Part shown: one piece after another, positions 56,896 through 64,000 of the stretch
Numbering within the stretch: position 1 is the first letter of the stretch
How the letters are laid out: every line of letters begins with the position of its first letter
Assembly: GCA_018340375.1 (NCBI GenBank)
Contig: JAFFJZ010000009.1
Coordinates: 18,120,501-18,184,500 of the forward strand
DNA: 64,000 bases
From: Gonatopus flavifemur
Lineage: Eukaryota; Arthropoda; Insecta; Hymenoptera; Dryinidae
Direction of reading: 5' to 3'
The notes under the pieces: model-generated
The model's database searches: none
The model's input: the letters and a program-made list of their open reading frames with translations, nothing else
Told to the model about the DNA's origin: nothing
Made by a program: the position numbers and the translations under genes

Positions 56896-58917
56896 TCACA
56901 TGTCTATGGCCGTTTGCGAGGGCAGGTCCTTGAGGGGCGTGACCCCGCTTGACGAGGCACGAGTGCGCTTGCTTCCCCTTGAGGCACGCGGCGTAGCTCG
57001 CTTCTGTACCTCAGAGTACACGAGGCTCTCGGAACTTGTGTGAGGGGGTTTGGGTTTGGTCTTGGGTAACAGGCGAGCGAAGGTGACTGGTACATAGCGT
57101 TTTGCCAAGGTGGTCAGCCACTCTATAACCAAAGTGCCTACTACAGTTGCCAACCCTCCGGTAGAGTAATTCAGTGTGTCCAAGTTAGGTTGTATCCTTC
57201 GCTCCAGTTGTAAGTCTTCAGCATCCTGGATGACCTCTTTAAGAGGTCGCCCTTGTTCGGGCAGGAGTAGCAGATTGGAGTTGGACGTGAGAGGGGCCTC
57301 CATTCGTCTGATGGCGTCTTGGACCTCTGTAGTTTTAGCGCGTGGTACTAGATTGGTGATATTCAGGCTCGGTGGTGGAGCGAAGATGTAGACCTCACTG
57401 TGCTCGATGTCCATGGGCGCATGCAGTGACATATAGTGATTTTGAGTGGAGCATCCGGGGCTCAGCTGCAACAAGCCTGGATTCTTGAGTTCCACCATCA
57501 AGGTCTGCTTCTGGGGGCAAACTATCTCTAAATTTTCTCGTTGGGTCAACGGAAACAACCATCCATTCAAGGAGTCGACCCTGGTCCAATGTGCCTCCGA
57601 AGACGAATCTAGTCTCACATCGCAGGCGTTGAGTGTTGACTCGACAGGATTAGTTAACAGCAGGATCTCGCAGATTGGAGCACTCTCGACTCGATAGATA
57701 GGGCGGTCGAGATGGCAGATATGGTTATGGCGGTACTTCCGACAATCTTGGAGATGGCCTTCGTCGGTTATGAAGTAGTTTACTCGATCTCTAGAGACGG
57801 CCAGATATTTGGTTGGAGGGCGAATAAAGGCCAACTTGTTTCCTCCATCAGCAGACCCCTGGACCACAGGGAACGGGTGTAATTTGTACAGATCGGACTC
57901 TTGGCGGTCCAGCAGGGGTACCTCGATGACGAAGAGCAGCCTTCCGTCCATTACCATGACATGTACTTCAGAAATAGTCATCAACTCATCGATGTGCATT
58001 TTGTGCACTAGAGTTGGGAATTTGTACCTCCGGGTGACTTGCTGAATCTCTCCGGCGATATCACTCAGCTGGGCTGGTGCGAGTGTTTGGGGGTGCACCA
58101 ACCCCAGTTTGCTGAAAAGAATGGCGTTGATCAAGGTGGTTATGGCTGCTTCGTATTCCATAACCTCCAATTCCAAATGTTGGATCCAGGGTAGGCCAGC
58201 GTTCATATGAGCCCGCAGATCTTCTTCCTTCTGTTCTTCGAGCACCCTTTTGAGCAAGAGATCGATACGGGTTCGCTCGGCAAGGGTAGCATTTCTCAAT
58301 CTGTCCAGCTCGGCGTGGACTCCATGGAGTTCTGACTGCGTGATTATAGCCTGCTTTCCTGAAAGGTTGGCTACCCTCTCTTGTTCCACGTGCAATTGGT
58401 CGATCTCTTGGGAGAAGAACTGGGCGTCCTGGTGGGTTAAGGTCCCGAAGAGTGTTCTGGATATTTCCCCTATTGGGGCGAATGGTGCTCCTCGTCGATA
58501 GAAATTTTTCTCCTTATGGCCCGAGTTAGGGTCCATTCGGAATTTTTCCATAGGGTCAACGAGGTTAACCAGTTGGGCCTCCGATTGTTCCAAGGAATTC
58601 AGGCGGTGGCGTAGATGGTCCGCGGCGAGCCGGAATCCACACTCGAAGTCGAGTCTCTGGTTGCACTGGCTCACGACGTTTTCCAGTTGGGCCAGGATAG
58701 ATGGCTTTTGTGCTAGGAGGGCTTTGATGTTCACGTAAGTCACTATCCTCCATTTGATGCGGATGAGCCGGATGTCCTCCAGTTGTTCGAAGTAGACGCC
58801 GGATCCATGTGGTAAGGGGGTAATGTAGTAGTCCTTTTGGTTGGGGGCGGCAGGGTCCTCAGGGACAGGCGCCGAGCCCACCAAGACTAACGAGAAGAAA
58901 ATGCCAAGAGCGTACAT
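56896..58917 (-). CDS. env: Errantivirus-type envelope (baculovirus F-like)
   Basis: An intact 673-codon frame. It starts with a hydrophobic signal peptide (about residues 1-16). A dibasic R-R at about residue 140 is followed by a fusion-peptide-like segment ending L-F-G-T-L, the arrangement of baculovirus F and insect errantivirus Env proteins; the usual R-x-x-R furin pattern is not complete. A long coiled-coil-prone region follows (about 155-230), then Cys-containing ectodomain, a hydrophobic segment at about 590-610 that could be the membrane anchor, and a basic tail. env starts 90 bp after the pol stop. An open frame this long suggests the copy is young or was selected. Confidence 0.85.
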   Translation of the reverse strand: MYALGIFFSLVLVGSAPVPEDPAAPNQKDYYITPLPHGSGVYFEQLEDIRLIRIKWRIVTYVNIKALLAQKPSILAQLENVVSQCNQRLDFECGFRLAADHLRHRLNSLEQSEAQLVNLVDPMEKFRMDPNSGHKEKNFYRRGAPFAPIGEISRTLFGTLTHQDAQFFSQEIDQLHVEQERVANLSGKQAIITQSELHGVHAELDRLRNATLAERTRIDLLLKRVLEEQKEEDLRAHMNAGLPWIQHLELEVMEYEAAITTLINAILFSKLGLVHPQTLAPAQLSDIAGEIQQVTRRYKFPTLVHKMHIDELMTISEVHVMVMDGRLLFVIEVPLLDRQESDLYKLHPFPVVQGSADGGNKLAFIRPPTKYLAVSRDRVNYFITDEGHLQDCRKYRHNHICHLDRPIYRVESAPICEILLLTNPVESTLNACDVRLDSSSEAHWTRVDSLNGWLFPLTQRENLEIVCPQKQTLMVELKNPGLLQLSPGCSTQNHYMSLHAPMDIEHSEVYIFAPPPSLNITNLVPRAKTTEVQDAIRRMEAPLTSNSNLLLLPEQGRPLKEVIQDAEDLQLERRIQPNLDTLNYSTGGLATVVGTLVIEWLTTLAKRYVPVTFARLLPKTKPKPPHTSSESLVYSEVQKRATPRASRGSKRTRASSSGVTPLKDLPSQTAIDM

Positions 58918-59006
58918 GCTTGGACTGCAGGGTGAATTACAATATCAATACGCAGGTCTCAGCTTATTTACATTTTTAATAATTTGTTTCCCACATGGGA
59001 CTCCGA

Positions 59007-59137
59007 TTATGGCGTTATTTCTGTCGTGGGTTGAATAATTCTATATCGGCCAACGTAGGGACCCTCCAGTTTTTCACGCCGGGTCTCTCAATACATAAAC
59101 GGGGTCACCGGCGTGAAATTCACGAGGATTTATGTGC
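59007..59137 (-). pseudogene. pol: Gypsy integrase C-terminal (GPY/F) segment
   Basis: Reads I-N-P-R-E-F-H-A-G-D-P-V-Y-V-L-R-D-P and, after a frame change, L-E-G-P-Y-V-G-R-Y-R-I, the post-catalytic GPY/F region of Gypsy integrases. It continues from the 61935 side once the hAT element and one 8-bp repeat are removed. It ends at TAA 59007-59009, 90 bp before env. Confidence 0.85.
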
Positions 59138-59466
59138 CGATCGTGCAGCGTTGGCATCTGTGGGTCCAACCCAATTGGACCCAGTGGGTTTTTTCGGGTG
59201 GGTACGGATTGAAAAAACCCTCAAAAACCCACATGGTGCTCAATTGAGTGGTTATTTTATACAATGTATTTTTCCATGTTGTTCTTCTTTCTAAATTTGA
59301 ATCAGTAGAATTTCATTTATTCTACAGTTAAAAGTATCCCACTGGATAGAATTGGATGAATTTCACTACGTTATCAATTAATACTCACTATTCAGTGAGT
59401 GAAAGCTTACCTAAAGCTCGAAATGATGATTGATCGAAATGAGCCATATTTCATCGGGAAACTCAA

Positions 59467-59722
59467 CACCGAAAAAAATAATTTATTTGATCGAATGAAC
59501 TGAAGTTAGTTGCGAAAATGAGTTCCGAGTAATGAAAGAATAGAAGCCGGTAATAAAAGCTGTAGTAAAGGCAACTTCAAATTAGTAACAGCAACTAAAG
59601 TCAGAGAAATTAAATTTGAATTCAGTTGAGCCAACGCCCGTTTTAGTTATCCAAATATCAACAACTGTATCCAGTTGCTGGAACTAATTTGGAGTGAGAG
59701 TAACTAATAATTTTTTTCGGTG
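59467..59722. repeat. Palindromic MITE-like unit in the hAT element
   Basis: CACCGAAAAAAATAATT and AATAATTTTTTTCGGTG are inverted ends with partly mirrored interior. Flanks show AA rather than TA. It may belong to the CACTGA family, but this is uncertain. Confidence 0.55.
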
Positions 59723-60339
59723 AATGGATATTCACTAATGCAGTGCATTGGAGTGAAATACTAATAACTGCGATCCAGTGGAATTCCACTGATCTAAATA
59801 CAGGAAGTTATCTTATTGAGATTCGTTCAAATGTTGCTCGAATACCGTTGGAAGACTTATTTATTAAAGTGTGATTTCTTTTATGAAAACGGATCCGTGA
59901 AAATTGCCCAGAACTTTTCATGCATATGTGGTACGACTAGCCATTGTTTTTGGTCGTCGTTTCGTATTCTCGAAACCTTCCAAAGCATTGCCTAGCCAGA
60001 TTATGAACGCTTGAGGAATGTTGAAAAATTTCAAAAAACAAGTTTCCACTGAAAACCACACCTCCACTTATTGGTCAATAGAATGTGATAACTTCCTCCA
60101 AGTGAAGAAAAATATGGGAGATGAACATTAATAATTGAAAATGAATTCAATGGAGAACAATTTGTACAATGTGGATTTTAATTATGACGAGACAGCATTT
60201 AATATGATTCAATAAAATAGCATAAAATTATAATTTGAATATGAATGTTCATATTTCGGTACAAATACAACGATACATATTCATTCTCAATTTCTACATG
60301 ATGAATGAGTTTGATAACTCTATTTGTTTATTCTTCATA

Positions 60340-60581
60340 CATTGAGGGAAGAAATTCATTGGGACAAAAAAATATTACATCCAATGGTATCTATAAAATA
60401 TTTCTTCAGATCAATGAAATTTTACTCCAATGGATGAAAACGTTTTTCAGTTGATGAAATACTTCATGCGGTCAAAAACCATTTCATTCGTTTGAATAAT
60501 ATTCAATTGGTTCAAAGAAATATTTTATGGATACCATTGGATGAAATATTTTCTTGTCTCAATGACTTTTTTCCCTCAGTG
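60340..60581. mobile_element. Palindromic TA MITE, CACTGA family
   Basis: Ends CATTGAGGGAAGAAATTCAT and ATGACTTTTTTCCCTCAGTG are flanked by TA (60338-60339, 60582-60583). Arms of about 110 bp mirror each other (TGGTATCTATAAAATATTTC against GAAATATTTTATGGATACCA). Confidence 0.87.
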
Positions 60582-60640
60582 TACTTATATGGGGTTCTGT
60601 ATTTTTTTTATTCAAAAAAAATATCACAATAAAAATTAGG

Positions 60641-60849
60641 GTGAACTACCTAGTAAATGAACGATGGCCTAATGGAATAAAGATTCACAACAGAAGTAAC
60701 TATTAAAAATTTCTACTACTTTGAAATAATTCGGTTGTTTTCAAAATAGTAACAACCTCTTATGAAAACAATCAAATTACTTGAATGTAGCAGAAATTTT
60801 GATTCATTACTTTTTTCATACATCGTTCATCTACGGGGTAGTTCAGCCT
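60641..60849. mobile_element. Palindromic TA MITE, GGGTGAACTACC type
   Basis: Ends GGGTGAACTACC and GGTAGTTCAGCC are flanked by TA, with mirrored AATGAACGATG and CATCGTTCAT inside. 209 bp, non-coding. Confidence 0.82.
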
Positions 60850-60872
60850 ATTCTAGAGAGTCTTAGTTGTGG

Positions 60873-61055
60873 TTAATTATCGTGTTGTTCATTTTGATAA
60901 AATTTATGTAGTTTAACTAATTTAGTGGCCCTTTCTGGAACTAATCTATTCCTCAGACTATTCTAAATATGCCCGAATGAAGAAAAAATTTTTTCAATCC
61001 CAGCACTGCTAGGTGGACACCTTAACAATTTGGCAAAAAACATGCAAAACCACTC
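60873..61055 (-). pseudogene. hAT transposase C-terminal dimerisation region
   Basis: Reads L-L-R-C-P-P-S-S-A-G-I-E-K-I-F-S-S-F-G, then a TAG, then N-S-L-R-N-R-L-V-P-E-R-A-T-K-L-V-K-L. This is the hAT C-terminal dimerisation signature (S-S-A-x-x-E-R-x-F-S, R-N-R-L). It ends at TAA 60873-60875. The rest of the transposase was not found, so the parent element is dead. Confidence 0.85.
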
Positions 61056-61411
61056 GGTAGATTGTTTTGATGTGCAGTGTGGTCTTGCATCAGAATTAGA
61101 ATGGACACAAAATACAAGGATTTGTAACTTCCAATTTTAATTCTGGCGATGCTGATCGAATTGCAGTAAAGTGCGTTAACGGTTGGAGTAACTTGCACTT
61201 GGAAATTTCACTAGTTTCAAACTTGATTTCAGCTCATGCAAACACAAATCTTGGTCCAATTCCAATCTGATCGAGACCCAACCTTGAAAGCTCAGGCCAA
61301 AGTCGAACAAAAATTGATCCCAGATTGGTGCTCACATGAGAGATTATATGAAAAGTAACTTCTTAGTTTATTCGGTATTTCTTGGTGACAATATAAAGTA
61401 CAATGGAATAT

Positions 61412-61530
61412 GATAGGGAGTCTTTTGGCAGAATCGACATGATTTTATAATCACTAGTCGCTTTCAGAGAACACTAGGGAATGACTAGCGGTGGTCAAAT
61501 CATGTTCATTCGGCCAAAAGACCCCTTACC
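61412..61530. mobile_element. hAT-type MITE, GGTAGGGGGTC family, copy 2
   Basis: 119-bp palindrome with ends GATAGGGAGTCTTTTGGC and GGCCAAAAGACCCCTTACC, flanked by ATGGAATAT (61403-61411, 61531-61539), an 8-9-bp duplication. The interior (TGACTAGCG, TTTCAGAGAACACTAG) matches copy 1 at 49889-50039. Confidence 0.9.
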
Positions 61531-61653
61531 ATGGAATATACATATATAAATATGTTATTCTATGTCATCATGTACGAAAAATGATAACATAGTACGATAA
61601 AAATGAAGATTAGTAGGTCATACTAAGAATCATCAGAGAAAACCGATGCCAAT

Positions 61654-61800
61654 CAGCATTGCCAGTATTCCCTAGAAAAATCTTCAGCATCTGATGATTG
61701 GTCATTTCTTGCACAACTGGCCAATCATATTTTCAATTTGGAAAGAAATGACCAATGACAGAAAATCTGAAGATTTTCCTAGGAAATACTGGCATCACTG
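61654..61800. mobile_element. hAT-type MITE with perfect 8-bp TSD
   Basis: 147-bp foldback with ends CAGCATTGCCAGTATT and AATACTGGCATCACTG, flanked by an exact ATGCCAAT (61646-61653, 61801-61808). Termini resemble the element at 852-1061. Confidence 0.92.
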
Positions 61801-61813
61801 ATGCCAATTTGAT

Positions 61814-61872
61814 AAACCCCGAAAAAACCCGAAAAAACCCGAAAAAGCCCGAAAAAACCCGAAAAAACCTGA
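61814..61872. repeat. CCCGAAAAAA short tandem repeat
   Basis: About five units of a 10-bp word next to the right end of the hAT element. A related TTTTTTCGGG block is near its left end (59188), so it is part of the subterminal structure, expanded on one side. Confidence 0.8.
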
Positions 61873-61934
61873 TTGTACCCAGTGGGGCGGGTTTCAAAGA
61901 ACAAACCCGGGTTTATTCCAACCCTGCGATCGTG

Positions 61935-63971
61935 ATATTGCTTCGATCTTCGTTTCGCGCCGCGGGGTTAGTTCGAGCAATCTCGCGGATTTCGTCCATT
62001 CTGGTTATGAGGTCCAACAGAAAGGACCCACAAGTTTCCAAACTGTCGGCATCCGGGAAAGGAGTAGGCGAACGGGCGAGTTTACCGAATACGAGCTCAT
62101 ACGGCGTGAATTTAGTTCCCTCGTGTACGGCGGTGTTGTAGGAGAACATCGCGTAGGGAACCGAGTCGTCCCAATCGTGGCGTTCGTCCACAAATGATCG
62201 TAGATAATTATCAAGCACGGCATGGCTGCGCTCGAGTGCGCCGTTAGCTTGAGAAGAACATCCCGAAGTGGTAATGCGTGAGATTTCAAAAATTTTGGCC
62301 AATTCATGCAGCACCTTATGTACGAAGGATGTGCCGCGATCTGTCAATACTACGCGAGGGCTACCGTATACGGATATAAAGTTCCGGGCGGAGGCATTCG
62401 CGATCGTGGTAGACCTTATATCCGGGACAGGGACAGCCACGCAATACTTGGTTAATAAATCTTGTATGGTCAGTATATGGCGATTTCCCCTAGCCGTGGT
62501 GCGGAGGGGCCCCACAGTGTCGAGCGCTATTTTATAAAAAGCGTTCGATGGGGTATCGGTTATTAGCATGGGCTGCCGAGTTCTCATCCGCTCCATTTTT
62601 CCGAGCTGACAAATCGGACAGGTTTTCATAAAAGCTTGGACGTCCTCCCGCATTTTTGGTCAGTGGAAACGTTCGCGTAACCTTTTGTACGTTTTGGTGA
62701 CGCCCTTATGTCCGCGTGACTCTCTTCCATTAGAGCATTCCTCTCCTTTTTTTCAGGCGTGATGATTTCGCCTGAACAAAGCGTTACAAATTTCCCGCTG
62801 CGATTGGAAACATTTTCAAGAGAGTTCCTAAGAAAATTCCTAGTGAATTTCCTTATGCTATCTTGCAAGTCAGACAGTCTCAGGGACGTCACTTCTGTTA
62901 CCTCCAAGGATTTCTTCAAGTTGTACAAACACGACAGCACATCAGAAATCTCTGGTGCGCTGTAGCTCGCAGTTTTATAGAACATAGTGAGAACGCGGAT
63001 TTCTCCATGTTTGGACACTACAATCTGACCAACAGTGGACTTGCGTTGTAAGAGCTCGAAAGTGTCAATCAGTCCCAAATCAGCTAAGGCTTTGGAGCTG
63101 CTTGACAAGGTATGACAATCGACAGCGAGGGAGTGCGCATAATTGCCCTTCTTGGCTTTCAGGAATTCTTTGGAAATTTTGACATTTCTCTGATTCCCAA
63201 CGGGAGCCCCGCTTCTTCCCAGTGATGGGTATAACACTGAGGGATCGTAGGGCTCATCGTCGAAAATGAGAGAAGAAATATCGGAAATTGAGGCTGCAGT
63301 CTTATTTGGTGGCCCAATTGTAGGCTGGGGTCGACGCAGCGTGAGACGCGGAGTTGAGCTCACGACGGGTAAATTCGGGGCCTCACTTCGAATGGAAGAG
63401 CGAATACCCGCAGGAGCATTTCTGGATCCCGTGATAACAGGGCGTCAATGATAGTTTCGGCGGTGTCATCGGCGGAATCGTCGGAGTCGCTGCTGGATGG
63501 GAGCAGGAGAGTCTGATCGTTTTCTGAGCGACGTATGGAGGACTCATTCACCGATTCTGGCTGAAACTCCAGGGTCGGTCCGAATTCGTCGAAGGAGCTT
63601 CTATCTGAAGCGGCGTCATCGGGAAGTGGGTGTATTATGACTGGTCCCGGGTCATTATTCTCATCTCCCGATTCCTCGCTCAAATCAGAGAGCGGCGGAG
63701 AAAGGCTAACTCGTTCCCCACTAGGGAAGGCTCTATCACTAAAGCGAGGTTAGATTGGTCGACGTGGAGTCGTCTGTTCCTCGACAGGGATAGCTCCCGG
63801 GAGGTTTTGATCCCGACGTTTGACTCTGGCCGCGATCGTGCTTTCATTCAGAGCGTCCGGCATTCCCGAGCCCCTCGGAGTGATAGGGAAACTTTCAGCA
63901 ACAGATTGGGATGCCGCCAGGTTCCTGGAGGGAGCATCGGCGTTCTTATTTATTTTGCCCGACTTATACAC
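61935..63971 (-). pseudogene. pol: Gypsy pol: RNase H end, linker and integrase
   Basis: The frame near the right edge ends RNase H with Y-K-S-G-K-I-N-K-N-A-D-A-P-S-R-N (L replaced by P in the usual A-D-A-L-S-R). A long acidic linker follows in shifted frames (63683-63360, 63363-62700). Integrase has the zinc finger (T-C-P-I-C) and a D, D, E core: A-L-D-T-V-G-P-L, T-D-R-G-T-S and G-A-L-E-R-S-H, then S-Y-N-T-A-V-H and Y-E-L-V-F-G. Breaks include a frame shift near 62722, a TGA for Trp at 62660-62662, and shifts in the linker. It is interrupted by the hAT element at 61934. Confidence 0.9.
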
Positions 63972-64000
63972 GACCCTATACTGATAGTCGGCGAGCTTGA

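Larger units (their letters stand above)
59146..61926 (-). mobile_element. hAT element inserted in the Gypsy integrase
   Basis: Ends CAGCGTTGGCATC and (inverted) CAGGGTTGGAATA are flanked by a perfect 8-bp repeat CGATCGTG (59138-59145, 61927-61934). Both ends also carry ACCCAGTGGG-like and TTTTTTCGGG-like blocks. A decayed hAT transposase C-terminus lies at 60873-61055. The 2781 bp are filled largely with later MITEs. Confidence 0.93.
53546..64000 (-). mobile_element. Gypsy/errantivirus-like element, 5' part off the window
   Basis: Minus strand from the right edge: end of RNase H (about 63970-63880), linker and integrase (to 61935), a hAT insertion (61926-59146), integrase C-terminus (59137-59007), env (58917-56896), two further ORFs (56885-56412 and 56232-55528), polypurine tract (55244-55233) and 3' LTR (55232-53546). 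GC content is visibly higher than in flanking DNA. The left junction cuts an RTE copy. Because gag and the 5' LTR are not visible, completeness cannot be judged. pol is frameshifted; env is open. Confidence 0.88.

Noticed and set aside
55627..56952. Plus-strand open frames of 67-140 codons
   Set aside because: They are shadows of the minus-strand ORFs in GC-rich sequence; no motifs.
1..64000. tRNA and rRNA genes
   Set aside because: No cloverleaf with A and B box or rRNA-like conserved block was recognised by eye; the only tRNA-like sequence is the BEL primer-binding site.

Overview
The window looks like a transposon-dense stretch of an arthropod, probably insect, nuclear genome. I base this on AT-rich non-coding DNA, many palindromic MITEs, and degenerate copies of element families typical of arthropods: mariner, BEL/Pao, CR1-type and RTE-type non-LTR elements, piggyBac, MULE, hAT and an env-bearing Gypsy. 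I could not support any host protein-coding gene, rRNA, tRNA or CRISPR array. Species is not identifiable by eye.

Layout. 0-10 kb: non-coding DNA packed with short inverted-repeat elements, several with exact 8-bp (hAT-type) or TA target duplications, one nested inside another. 10.16-14.1 kb: a MULE with repetitive terminal inverted repeats, a FLYWCH exon, a degenerate MULE transposase core and an unrelated domain fragment between them, bracketed by a 12-bp direct repeat. 14.4-19.8 kb: a small hAT MITE, a CpG-rich block of unknown nature and degenerate repeat arrays. 19.8-22.7 kb: an RTE-type non-LTR copy (minus strand) interrupted by a 1.3-kb TA-flanked element and a 130-bp MITE. 25.7-32.2 kb: a nearly complete BEL/Pao element (minus strand) with a tRNA-Tyr primer site, a frame break between gag and pol, and a truncated 3' LTR. 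34.2-37.5 kb: a mariner split by a 2-kb element with CATATATG-rich ends. 38.0-40.3 kb: a broken transposase-like gene of a family I recall only as uncharacterised arthropod proteins. 41.3-42.0 kb: a tandem array of about 121 bp. 42.3-43.6 kb: a piggyBac transposase relic. 44.6-51.0 kb: a second mariner cut in two by a 5.4-kb CR1-type element (minus strand) with one in-frame stop in ORF2. 52.85-53.5 kb: a second RTE 3' end, interrupted by the next element.

53.5-64.0 kb is the most interesting part: a GC-richer Gypsy/errantivirus-like element (minus strand) running off the right edge. Its order is pol, env (baculovirus F-like), a 157-codon ORF, a 234-codon zinc-knuckle ORF, a polypurine tract and a 1.69-kb LTR. 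Its integrase is interrupted by a 2.8-kb hAT element with a perfect 8-bp duplication, and that hAT carries further MITEs. The two ORFs between env and the 3' LTR are unexpected and are the best candidate for something new.

The window reads as stacked insertions: mariner, RTE and Gypsy bodies are older, and CR1, hAT and MITE insertions are younger. Junctions and target duplications were read by eye; family names rest on motif recognition, not on searches.
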